DNA from: Tieghemiomyces parasiticus
Lineage: Eukaryota > Kickxellomycota > Dimargaritomycetes > Dimargaritales > Dimargaritaceae
DNA: 46,012 nt
Direction: 5' to 3'
Assembly: GCA_027575765.1 (NCBI GenBank)
Contig: JANBPT010000305.1
Span: 1-46,012, forward strand
Part shown: positions 33,488 to 43,289 of the stretch, one piece after another
How the letters are laid out: every line of letters begins with the position of its first letter
Numbering within the stretch: position 1 is the first letter of the stretch
Notes under the pieces: model-generated
The model's database searches: none
What the model was told of the DNA's origin: nothing
The model's input: only the letters and a program-made list of their open reading frames with translations
Position numbers and translations under genes: made by a program

Positions 33488-34930
33488 ACGCTACTTGCCA
33501 TACCAGCCTAAGTCAATGCCACTGATGGCTGGGTCGAAACCTGATCGGGGATATTATTCACCACCATTGATGATTATTGTGGTCGGAATAATCGCCAACT
33601 TATGATCGCAGCCTTAACAGTGATCTCTCATCTGGATTCGGAACGATCAAGCTAAGCTGAGTCCATCGAAGTCGCCTGCACCGTTTGATGCATTGTCCTA
33701 CGATTAGTCGTTCTTAGGATAGCATGCTTCAGTGTCCTCTCGCCTAAGTTATTCTGTGTTTTTCCCCGCTGCTTTTCTAATATGTATTCATCGCTACTGT
33801 TATTTTGCGTCAACAGTTGAAAGTCGAGGCCGGAACGGATATATAGTATCTGTTCACCGGCCACCTCAACAAATGGCAGACTGCCATATAATCCTCTACT
33901 TTTATATCGTATCCTCAACTCCCGTGTATTTACTACGCCACAATCCTCTTGAGCCCTTGGGCCAATGGTGAGGTTTCTGAGTGGTTCCAGTGTACCAAGT
34001 CCCAGGATGATGGCGGTGGTGGTCTGGTGCCTGCCAAGGCTGCAAAGTGCAAGGCCACTACTACTGCTGACCAGAAGCCACGGGTGAAGTGCCAGCACAA
34101 AGGCTGTTCCCCCTCGGATCCATACAGAACTTTCTTGCCCCGTTATCGCAGGGCTAAGCTATGACAATAGCAAGCTAATCAGATCACTCTCCACTCGATG
34201 TAATGGAGAGGAGGTACCCTAGAGGTGGGTTGGCTGGGCAGAGAGCCTTATCTAATAAATGGATGGAATAACTGCAGCATGCTGTGAGGCAATGTACTAA
34301 TAGGCTTGACCTTAAGCTATTCTGCTGAAATTCCCGCTTTGCCGTATGTTCATCGACGCAAACGGACACGCAAACGGCTCGGGTCGTTAAACGCACAATT
34401 TGTCACCATTGATGCGCAAAGTCACGGGATACGCACCACAAATACTACATAATGTTGGCGTGCTATTCACCATTGCATGGCGTACACTCGTTTAATGATA
34501 ATTGTAAAAGAACAGCCTAGTGCCAGCCCGAAATGAGTATATCCAGGGCCGTCGTATGAAAGTCGAATCGCGAGTGGAGCCATACTCATATTATTTCATA
34601 TGCATAAGAAGTACTGGTGGCGAGCTCTGTGGGTCAATTCTTAGCATGGGACTCGTTACACAATAGACAGCCCCGCTCTTGACAGGTGACGTCGATATCT
34701 GGTTCACCATCCACCGCCCAGGTTTCATCGCATGGCGTGGAAAGGGGGGGGGAAGCTCGTAGGGTAGGCGTCAATGTCAATGTGCAGGTAGAGAATTAAA
34801 AACCGACCCCTTCCTGCTGCCCATGGTTTTGACAATGCCCTACCATGCGAGCTTTACAATCGCTGAAGGACAGTTCCTTCAGGTAAGAAACCCGGCCGTC
34901 ATGACAGCCAGGTCCTAAAAACATACTAAA
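33488..34930. other. Spacer between the unrecognised gene and SLA1
   Basis: About 1.4 kb, mostly A/T-richer and non-coding in appearance. The only coding-like island is at 33949-34164, listed separately. A G9 run lies near 34744-34752. Confidence 0.5.
33949..34164 (+). other. Small coding-like island, possible exon or gene remnant
   Basis: 72 codons open on plus, without an ATG at the beginning (first usable codon TTG). The translation is hydrophilic with regularly spaced Cys (WFQCTKS; AAKCKAT; VKCQHKGC), which loosely recalls a zinc-binding segment. It stops at TGA at 34162. It could be a decayed exon or transposon fragment; chance is also possible for this length. No family recognised. Confidence 0.2.
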
Positions 34931-35500
34931 GTGAGGTATTGGGCGGAATCCTTTCAAGGTCCCGGACCAGCCAGCCACCCCCTTGCCAACCACTTTACCC
35001 TCTTTGCAACACCAGCCTCGGCACTCCACATCCACACACACACACACAGACACCCTGTTTCTCGCCCTCAGCCTTTCAACCACTTCCCCACTCTACGCCC
35101 CCATTCGTCATCTGCGACGCCGCACACCTTGTCTTTCCACCACCCCGTTCATTCCTTTTCAGTAGAGCCACTTGCATCATTAGCGGGCGACTGGACTCCT
35201 GTTCATTCTTCCCGTTAACCATTTATACCTTGACGACCACTCCGCCGTCCCTGCAGCGTTGTTCAGCTTACCTGTTCCACAGCACGCTCTTCTCTAAACC
35301 ATATCATCGGCGGAGCTCGCAACGTCCAGCAGCACGCTCTCCTTTCCCCCTCCCACAGCCCTGTTACCACGTCCCACCTGTCGAACCACATTTTGGGCCT
35401 GTTCCTAGGTCTCGTCCGACGCTTGCCAATCCCCTCCCCGCTCGCCCAAACCCCTGTTCCTGCCGTTTGGCTTGACCCTACCTGACGCTCATCCTTCGCC
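34931..35500 (+). promoter_or_regulatory. Pyrimidine-rich leader of the SLA1 gene
   Basis: About 570 nt of strongly C/T-rich plus strand with an ACACACAC run (35034-35048) ends at the SLA1 ATG. Overlapping frames here are Ser/Pro/Thr-rich low complexity and are not believed. Confidence 0.45.
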
Positions 35501-38500
35501 ATGCCCTTCCGCGACGTCTGCGTCGCCCTGTACCGCTACGATGCGCAGGATGACGAGGAACTCACCGTCGACGAAGGTGCTCTGCTGTACCTCCTGGACG
35601 ATACCGACCCGGACTGGCATAAGGTCAAACTGAAGCCCACCGGAACCGAGCCAGACTCGGCTGACCTCGACCGAGCTGGTCTCGTCCCAGCCTCCTACAT
35701 TGAACATGTTGGCCCCCAGAGCCAGGCCACCGTGCTCTACGACTACGAGGCCAACGGTGACGAAGAAATTACTATCCGTGAGGACCAGGTCGTGGATGTG
35801 CTCGCTGACGACGATCCTGACTGGACCATCGTCCGGGTCAATGGCGAGGCTGGATTTGTGCCGGCCACATACATAGAACACGGCACCTCCGCCCCTGCAG
35901 CAATCCCGTTGCCCGTCCCCGCGCCCGCAGCCGAGGCTTCAGTACCCACCTCGACCCGGCCCAGCGCCGACTTAAGCCGCGAGAGTCACCCGCCCACGGA
36001 ATCGACCTCCCCGAACGCCAAGTCCGACCCCAAGGATATCGCCTACTGGACAGTCACAGAGGTGGCCAAGAAGAAGAAAGACAACCGAAAGGGGATGCTG
36101 GGCGTCGGGGATCTCATGATTTACTACAGCTGCACCTCAGATAAACAGCCCGTGCGCAAGTGGCACATTGATGAACTGGCAAACTACACCGTTAAGAAGG
36201 ACGTCATCGTCCTCGAGTTCGCCGGCTCCTTACCCTGCGAATACCGGTTCCAGTTTACGTCAAAGAACGACACGAAGGCTGTGGCCGCTAAGATCGACGC
36301 TACCCGAGACAAGGCCCGGCACACACACAGCCCGCCCGCGTCCCCACCCCCGCCACCCGTGACTACCCTTAGCACAGGCTTGTCACGTAATTCTCTCGAC
36401 GACGCCTTCGGAAAGCCCAAAGCTGCCACCTCAGTCGCCGCCACTGGCGCATCGACCCAGGAACTCAAGGCCCGTGGGCCGGCGGCCCCAGGCAGCCCCG
36501 AGATGGTAGAGGCCCGCCTAGGCACGATCATGTTCGCCTTCGAGGGCGAAGACAATGAGGAGCTCTCAGTGTCGGCGGGCCAACTGGTGTACGTCCTGGA
36601 CTGTACATCCAGCCCAGACTGGTGGACGTGCCAAATTGTACGTGAGGACGGAACCAGCACCGAGGGCCTGGTCCCCGCCTCATACGTCCAGCTGGCCGAG
36701 GACGATCCGATCAAGCCACCCACACCTGTCCGGCCAACCGGCACGTCTGCGGCACCCAAGCTACCCACACGGACATCGTCCGATCGGCGCGCCTCGGAAG
36801 ATAATCTGCCGTTATCCTCCCTTGTGTCGCCGGCCAAGGCACCCGCTACCCCGTCCCGCCGCCCCTCGTCCGCGGGTAACAGTCGGCCGCGGGCCCGTAC
36901 CAATTCCTCGACCCACAGCGTCGTGGACGGGTATCCGGATCCAGCCAAGTTGCGAACCTGGGTGGACCGCTCGGGAACCTTCAAGGCCCAAGCAGAGTTC
37001 ATCGGGCTCACCGATGACGGCCGGGTCAAACTTCATAAGGAGAATGGAGTCAAGATCGCTGTCCCGCTGGCCAAGTTTGATAACGCGTCGCAGGCCTTCG
37101 TCAAGAAACAGGGTGCGTCGGTAACGCCGTCGTCCCGCGGCCGGGCTTCGTCGGGTGCCGGCAGCAGCAGCGGCACGGGGCGCCCGCGGAAGCGGGTTTC
37201 GGATTTCGAGTGGTTCGATTTCCTCACTTTGCGTTGTGACATTAACGCCGACAAGGCTCTGCGCTACGCCACCACTCTCACTGCCGAACGGCTCGATGAG
37301 ACCGACATAAAGGACTTTACGCCAGAAATGTTGCAAACCTATGGAATTGACGGGGACGACCAGAAGCGCGTCCTACAGGCCTCTGCCCGTGCGCAAGGTA
37401 AGAGAGCAACACCCGCAAAGCAGGTTAGCTTCGGTGGGACCAGCGTCATTGCCGAGTCGCCCGCCGCCAGCCCTGCGGTAGGGGCACCAACGGTCGACAA
37501 GCCACGCCCCCAGGCCCCGTCGGGGTACGCCCTCTCCTCCATCGACGACCGATTCGCCCGCCAGCGTCAGATCGAGGAGGATGAATTGTTTGCCCGCAAG
37601 CTACAGGAGTCGGGCCGGCAGCGGCGCAAGCCTGGCCAGCGTAAGCCGACCGGAGCGGTGGAGGACCCTTTCGACAGCCAGGCCAGCCCGCTGTCTCCGG
37701 GTCTCGCGTCTCCATCGATGACCCTGACCCGACCGGTTGCACTCTCGCCGACCTCGTCCACCGCCAGCCCACAGCCCTTAGGTTTGGGCACGAGACCCGG
37801 TCGCACCACTTCCCGCCGGCCTGCCCCGACCAAGTCAGCGCCCTCGGCTATTGACCCGCGGCAGATTCTCCACGCACAGAAGCAGCTTACCGTACGCAGT
37901 CCCGCCGCGGCAACCACATCGCCGCCTGCCCGCTCCGCGCCCCCTGCCCAGCCGTCGGCGAACCGTCAACAAGGTCCTCCCGCGCTGGGCTTTGACGACC
38001 AGTGGGTGATTGATCCGGCAGCTGATTCCATCAACCTTGGAAAGCCGCTTCCCGGCCTTCCGACACCTACACAGGCGGCAAGTCCAGGCCCCGTGTCGAA
38101 TCCCATGTCGGCTCTGACCATTATTCCCAAGGCCCCTGTGGTTCCGCTCGCCACCGCTCTGCCGGCCCCCTTAGTCCCCACGCCCAACGTGTACGGCACT
38201 ACCAGCAACGTATTCGTACCCACCCGGGAGCACCGGGCTCCGCCGCCACCACCTGCACCCGTGGCCGAGCCGTCCGCGAACCTTGCCACTGAAGCTGCCA
38301 GTATTTTCCAGGCCGCCCGCCAAACGGCTGCTCAGGCCTCGAACCAACCCGCATCAGCGGTGGTCACAACGGCAGCGGCCAACCAACAGCTAGCTATGGC
38401 GCGTCAACTCCAACTACAGCAGCAGCAGCTCCAGAAACAGCAGATGCAGCTCCAACAACAACTGCAGCAGCAGCAGCAGCGACTGGGGCTACCGGCGCCC

Positions 38501-39400
38501 ACACCCGGACACGGTGTTACTTCAGCCGCCCTGGGCCGGTCCCAATCAGCTACAATCCCGGCCCATGGTCCGAATACCCTTGGCAACAGGATGGCCCAGT
38601 TATCTCTCCAAGGTGGTCCGTCGCCCGCCCCAACACCTCAGGCGACCGCGGGGCCCGGAAGCCTCGTGCTCTACGGCAGCAACCGTCCCACCCCTCAGCA
38701 GCAACCATCGGTCCAACATATGCAGCCGACTCAAATCCAGCAGCAACAGCATGTGTTTCCCCGCCCGGCCTTTGCCAGTGCTGGAGGCGCTTTCTCTAGT
38801 AATACGGCGTCGCAGTTTGGCCAGCCCACTCTGGCCGCGTCTCAGTTGGGCAATCTGCAGCAGCCACAGCTGGGTGGTGGGATGAACACCCTGGGCGGTA
38901 TCCGGCCCACTGCTGGAGTGATGGCGGGGTTCCCAGCTCAGCAGCAGCAGTTTGCCCCTGGGTCAGGTTTTTTCCCCTCGCAAGCGGCACCTCCGGTTGC
39001 CCAACCCTCACACGGTAACCTGTCTTCCTTCAATCAGCCACCATCGTCCTTCAGCTCGCTTAACCCAGCCCAGCCGCCACTCCAGGCCACCCAAGTCTTC
39101 CCTAACTCCCTCGGCCCGCAGATGGCATCCTCGTCGACGCTGACGATGGGCGGCTTCCAACACCGACCGATGGGGGGTGGTGTCGGCCGTCTGCCGAATC
39201 CTAACCTCGCCGCCTTCTCGCATTTATCAGGTTCTGGCGGCGGTAGCGCACTAGGCGGGGTCAATACGATCGTTCCACCCCTCGGTGGCCAGCAGCAGCA
39301 GCAGTCACAGCCCTATGGAATTTTTGCCGCTGCTAACCCCACCAATCCTCCGGCTAATCGACCATACGGTGTATTTAGCCAGCCTGGTTGGCGGCCGTAA
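35501..39400 (+). CDS. SLA1: Sla1-type endocytic adaptor and actin regulator
   Basis: 1,299 residues (yeast Sla1 is 1,244). Domain order matches Sla1: SH3-1 (about 5-68, ALYRYDAQDDEELTVDEG), SH3-2 (about 75-127, VLYDYEANGDEEITIRED), a PH-like region (178-273, DIAYWTVTEVAKKKKDNRKG), SH3-3 (335-398, IMFAFEGEDNEELSV), SHD1 (480-537, LRTWVDRSGTFKAQAEFIG), SHD2/SAM-like (about 568-635, FEWFDFLTLRCDINADKALRY), then a Pro/Gln/Ser-rich tail with a Gln tract at about 968-993. In yeast, SHD1 binds NPFxD sorting signals, SH3-1/2 restrain Las17/WASP, and Sla1 joins Pan1 and End3 at cortical actin patches during clathrin-mediated endocytosis. The yeast-style LxxQxTG tail repeats are not evident; two PYG(I/V)F motifs lie near the C-terminus. 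Single exon, clear ATG. Confidence 0.95.
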   Translation: MPFRDVCVALYRYDAQDDEELTVDEGALLYLLDDTDPDWHKVKLKPTGTEPDSADLDRAGLVPASYIEHVGPQSQATVLYDYEANGDEEITIREDQVVDVLADDDPDWTIVRVNGEAGFVPATYIEHGTSAPAAIPLPVPAPAAEASVPTSTRPSADLSRESHPPTESTSPNAKSDPKDIAYWTVTEVAKKKKDNRKGMLGVGDLMIYYSCTSDKQPVRKWHIDELANYTVKKDVIVLEFAGSLPCEYRFQFTSKNDTKAVAAKIDATRDKARHTHSPPASPPPPPVTTLSTGLSRNSLDDAFGKPKAATSVAATGASTQELKARGPAAPGSPEMVEARLGTIMFAFEGEDNEELSVSAGQLVYVLDCTSSPDWWTCQIVREDGTSTEGLVPASYVQLAEDDPIKPPTPVRPTGTSAAPKLPTRTSSDRRASEDNLPLSSLVSPAKAPATPSRRPSSAGNSRPRARTNSSTHSVVDGYPDPAKLRTWVDRSGTFKAQAEFIGLTDDGRVKLHKENGVKIAVPLAKFDNASQAFVKKQGASVTPSSRGRASSGAGSSSGTGRPRKRVSDFEWFDFLTLRCDINADKALRYATTLTAERLDETDIKDFTPEMLQTYGIDGDDQKRVLQASARAQGKRATPAKQVSFGGTSVIAESPAASPAVGAPTVDKPRPQAPSGYALSSIDDRFARQRQIEEDELFARKLQESGRQRRKPGQRKPTGAVEDPFDSQASPLSPGLASPSMTLTRPVALSPTSSTASPQPLGLGTRPGRTTSRRPAPTKSAPSAIDPRQILHAQKQLTVRSPAAATTSPPARSAPPAQPSANRQQGPPALGFDDQWVIDPAADSINLGKPLPGLPTPTQAASPGPVSNPMSALTIIPKAPVVPLATALPAPLVPTPNVYGTTSNVFVPTREHRAPPPPPAPVAEPSANLATEAASIFQAARQTAAQASNQPASAVVTTAAANQQLAMARQLQLQQQQLQKQQMQLQQQLQQQQQRLGLPAPTPGHGVTSAALGRSQSATIPAHGPNTLGNRMAQLSLQGGPSPAPTPQATAGPGSLVLYGSNRPTPQQQPSVQHMQPTQIQQQQHVFPRPAFASAGGAFSSNTASQFGQPTLAASQLGNLQQPQLGGGMNTLGGIRPTAGVMAGFPAQQQQFAPGSGFFPSQAAPPVAQPSHGNLSSFNQPPSSFSSLNPAQPPLQATQVFPNSLGPQMASSSTLTMGGFQHRPMGGGVGRLPNPNLAAFSHLSGSGGGSALGGVNTIVPPLGGQQQQQSQPYGIFAAANPTNPPANRPYGVFSQPGWRP

Positions 39401-39496
39401 GAAAGAGTGAGATGCAGACCCTCAAACGTCATCCCTGTACTCGGTTAGGTCATTTCGTTTGCCAGATCATGACGTCGTCCACGTTGCTTAGGCATT

Positions 39497-39502
39497 AATA
39501 AA
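39497..39502 (+). terminator. Candidate polyadenylation signal of SLA1
   Basis: AATAAA, overlapping a second AATAAT, lies about 97 nt after the SLA1 stop codon in A/T-rich sequence. Consensus and position only. Confidence 0.45.
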
Positions 39503-40631
39503 TAATTTATTCATACAAACAGAATTAAGCTCCGAATCAGCTCAGCCAAAGCAGCGTAGGATGTGACTCGGTTACGGGCGCAACAGGTGCACCCGCAGCA
39601 TTCTTTTCTTTTTTTTTGACTACATGCCAAGGTACCTGTGACAACCCCTTCGGCTAAAATGCTGTACACATCACTTTGAGTACAGTTATTCCCCGAGTCG
39701 ACTCCATTAGTTAGAAGGGCCTTTTCCATCCCATAAATCACGAACTATATTTTTTCACCTCAGTGGCTCTTAGAGTTGCGTACGAGGAGTAACCCCTAGT
39801 CGCAACGTAGTGATGTAAAAATGCAATCATCATATCATACGAGGTCATTAGTCCACAACTGTGAAGCCCAGAACGCTATTTGGGTTCCTGAAGATTCCCG
39901 AGTCAGTAAAGTACTAAGGAAGGTTATCACGATCTGACCAGATCAGCTACAAGGGCCAGAGTAAAGAGCTGAAGTCATGGAAAAGGCAATATTTGATTAT
40001 GCACTACCAGCAGGTTTTCCCATTAGCTGATGGGCCAATTTCCCATCATGGCCCCTAGCGACCAACTTCATAACAATTTATGATGTTTCATCTAGGAGGG
40101 CCAATGGCGGAGCAGCAACTATGGAGTAACCAGCAGCGTCACAACCAGTTGTAGATTAAATAATATTATTTATAGCCCGAATTTCAGCACTTCAAAGTTC
40201 AAGGAGTATTCTTTTTTCCCCCACCCTACCTCGGGGCTACCCTAGTCGGCAATTAACATACAGTTTAATCATCTCCATTTTACACTATATAGTGTCGTAC
40301 CCGGAATAAAAAAACACCAAGCTTCGGGATGTACCTCCTTCCTGCGGACGGGGTAACTTTTCTCCTGCACCGACATGCCCATCCGGACGCCCCGAATTAC
40401 CTCATCCTCCGACATGACTTACCTAGGTTAGCCCGTTCCACCAGAGCCCATCAGACCGAGAACTTGCCGAGCAAACCCTCCCTCGGCCTACAAACGCACG
40501 CTACACGCCGAGCACCACCCGACCTAAAAGGCATACATCACGCTCCTTGCAAAAACCGACATCTCGACTTCTTTCCACTTGCTTCTGTTTCAATAAAGCC
40601 TTTTTCCCCGGAATTAAGCCTATCATACCGT
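39503..40631. other. Spacer between SLA1 and the right repeat arm
   Basis: About 1.1 kb without a supported gene. It is A/T-richer up to 40320; 40330-40630 is C-rich with an open but unconvincing frame (40329-40712) that runs across the repeat border. A 12-nt palindrome, CACTATATAGTG, lies near 40282-40293. Confidence 0.5.
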
Positions 40632-41771
40632 CTTTTCTTATCGAATGCAAGCTGCCGTTTCCGCGTCAATTCTACGGCTTTGCCCACTCACCCACCCGGT
40701 GCCCATGCCTAATCCTTCATACCGACACAAGTTGTTTTTTTTACCGGATCAGCAGTGTGATATATGAATAGTTATATTACGCTTGACCATTGTATGACGT
40801 GGCGCGTTCAGTAAACTCGAAGCGGCAGAGGAAGCCGGGTAATACAAGTTTACATGTGCACTCGAACTGACCAAGATACCCCGGTGCCAGATCTTCTCAA
40901 GATTCGCCCAAATGCTAGTGATCGGTACCAGTGGCAATCACTGGCCATCCGGCTGTGCGGTGCATTACTTATTATCTGTTTGGTGCGTAATTTCGATGGC
41001 CAGCATGCGGGTACGGAGAGTGAGGGGGGGGGGATTTCAAATTGTATAGGGGGACATGAGGAGGGGGGGGCAATGTAGGAATTAGGCACCCCTGACAGCC
41101 CTCCGTCAACATCTGACCGATCGCCGAACTTGGTGATGGTCTCTCACGCTGTCAGATAGCGCAGATTCAGGCTAGGAATAGGTAGGGCAGACGGTGAGCC
41201 TGAGCCAGGTATTGTACGCGACCTTCACCCTCCCCTCGTCCGGCGAGAGGATTCCCCATTAACCCTTCGGCTCGGAGGAGGCCCTGGATGACCAAGCCTC
41301 GCTTGCATGTCATCCCACTTGTTAGGAGGGGACCTGCTGTGCGATCCCGTCTAACATCTACCGATCAACCTACGCCCTCTCCTTCCCCTTCACTGGTGGT
41401 CCAAATGAGGTACACTTTAGTGACGGAAGAGGTGGGCCCACAACGCCTTCGGTAGGGAGGTGAGGTGAACCCACAAGGTATTGTACTTCGTTGGTTCGGC
41501 AATTCCTATCTTCCGAAGCCACATCAGGAGCCGGGACCGTTTCGGGAGGGTGGTTCGGCAGCGTTCTCCCTGGGATTCGGACGCGTCAATCAGTGAAGCC
41601 AGGGTGCGATTAGACGGACCGTTACGGCGAGCCGGTAAGTTTGCAACTGGGAACGGGTAAGGAGGAGGGGGGCAAGGAGTACTCTCGATTATTCTCCGTG
41701 ACCGACAGACTAGAGCCGGCCTTATCGACAGGCAAGCGCGGACCTCCGCTTGCCGGTGGGCACCACGCCAC

Positions 41772-41779
41772 TATATAAA
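41772..41779 (+). promoter_or_regulatory. TATA-like box for the right secreted-protein gene
   Basis: TATATAAA 233 nt before the ATG at 42012, conserved with the left arm although nearby leader positions have changed (for example around 41880-41900 and 41990). Confidence 0.5.
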
Positions 41780-42011
41780 CCGAGACGATAGACCCCTCTC
41801 TGCAACCTTCATCAACCACTTCATCACCCGGCTTTCCTCCTACCTAACGAGCCGTCTCCCTTTCGTTTCGGCCGCCACCTCTATAACCTCACTTCATACT
41901 TCTGGGTGGTTACTGGTTGTTCCACACCTGCTTCCCCGCGCACGATATATCCCTTCGGATCACATCCCTACCCGCTTCGTTTATTGATCCTCCCGCCTAC
42001 GTTCCGGCACC

Positions 42012-42386
42012 ATGCTCGCCCGCTGCAATGTCGCGCTCCTCCTCGTCTCGGCCGTACTAATAGGCCAGGCACTTTCCCGAGCATCCGCTGGGGTCGTGAA
42101 CAACCGCCGCCGCGGTATGTCAGCTCACCTCATCTCGCGTGCATCGAGTCCCGAGGCCCCCGCCAACATGCATCGCCAGTACCGCCGAGGTGGAGGTGAA
42201 GATGATGGTGCCGGGGGTAGTGCAGAGGAGGATCCAGAGGCCAATGAAGAGGTCAACGAGGAGATGGATGAAAGTGGCAGTGAAGAGAGCGGTGGAGTGG
42301 GCGGTAGCGGCGGAATGTACGCTCCCTTCGAGTCTGCAGATGACTTCATCTCCTGGCTGCAGGGTATTCTTCCGTCTGACGGGTAG
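42012..42386 (+). CDS. Small secreted acidic protein, right copy
   Basis: 124 residues, paralogue of the gene at 9309-9683 within the other repeat arm. The coding regions differ at two nucleotides that I could find: one synonymous (GAA/GAG) and one changing Gly96 to Val in the Gly-rich run. Signal peptide, basic cleavage-like clusters (32-34, 58-59), acidic region and C-terminal FESADDFISWLQGILPSDG are unchanged, so both copies look functional. The two genes point outward from the 29.6 kb they enclose. No family recognised. Confidence 0.72.
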   Translation: MLARCNVALLLVSAVLIGQALSRASAGVVNNRRRGMSAHLISRASSPEAPANMHRQYRRGGGEDDGAGGSAEEDPEANEEVNEEMDESGSEESGGVGGSGGMYAPFESADDFISWLQGILPSDG

Positions 42387-43289
42387 AGAAGCCACCCTGG
42401 AGCAGTGTAAACTGGGGCAGTACCGCGGCTGTTGACCCTGAACGTCTTTCGCCCCACCGCACCGGTATTTCGACCTCCCCTCGAACCGATTTCCGTATAG
42501 CTTGCCTGTGCCCGCCAGCCGTACACGGGTTGCCTTACTTCATCGGCCATCGACTGTACCGCTCGCCGTGCTTATTCCTTAGCCTATCCGCCATCGCATC
42601 CACCGGTCTAGCGTGCCGCCTACACTGTGCCTCACTGGCTGAGCACGGTCCATTCCTTCTTTATGGCATACCCGTACTGCGGTGGCATGAAACACATTTA
42701 CTATAAAAACCCAATCTCAATCCCAAGGCCAGTCAAGGATGGCCTAGGTTGCTGCTATACCCTGCTATCCGTAGAATGGGGCCCGCGGTACAGCTCATCA
42801 GGCGTGGAGCGGTGTATACTAGGCCAAAATATATGAAGGACGAGGTGTTTTCCCCGATATCACGTGTATAGGATGTACACCGCTTTCCGGGCTCGGCCCA
42901 GGGGGATTGCCGTACGGCTCGACCGACACCGAACGGTGCCTTGACCATACCTGCCTCACCAGCTCCCGCGCTTAGACACGCAATATCACTGGCTGACTCG
43001 GTGTATCCGCCCAAGCGGATGACGGTAGGACATGGTAATGCTCGAACCGAGGCTACCTATCTTCGGTGAACTGGCCTGAGCCCTTGAAGACGACAGACGA
43101 TGCCGATACCGTGAGCAATCTTGCTCACAGAGATCCCGGGTTCCAATTGGCCATGTGCGGTTGGGTCGAGTGGTCAGGTGGTGTTTCAGTGCTGACAGAT
43201 AGGGAGTGCTTTGACCTCAATGCTGGCCGAGGTGGAAAGCAATATAGGCAAATAAGAAAGTAAAAATTGCCCCACGTATCGTGCGGAAA

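Larger units (their letters stand above)
40632..43289. repeat. Right arm of the 2.66 kb inverted repeat
   Basis: 2,658 nt, reverse complement of 8406-11061; the paired ends satisfy a nearly constant coordinate sum (51695 at the outer end, 51693 at the inner end), so only about 2 nt of net indel separate the arms. The inner flank (40631 and lower) and the outer flank (43290 and higher) share nothing with the flanks of the left arm, so this is not one locus assembled twice with its surroundings. It carries the second secreted-protein gene, on plus. An 18-nt hairpin, GTGAGCAATCTTGCTCAC, at 43111-43128 is perfect here but mismatched in the left arm. Confidence 0.95.

Noticed and set aside
43060..43220. 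tRNA-like fragments in the right arm (GGGTTCCAATT resembling a B box; TGGGTCGAGTGGTCAGG resembling an A box; mirrored at 8480-8640)
   Set aside because: The T stem does not pair, position 57 would be C instead of a purine, and the A-box-like piece lies after the B-box-like piece. No cloverleaf can be folded.
8406..43289. RIP-type mutation as the cause of arm differences
   Set aside because: The differences I could list run in both directions and include transversions and homopolymer changes; no one-sided C-to-T pattern.
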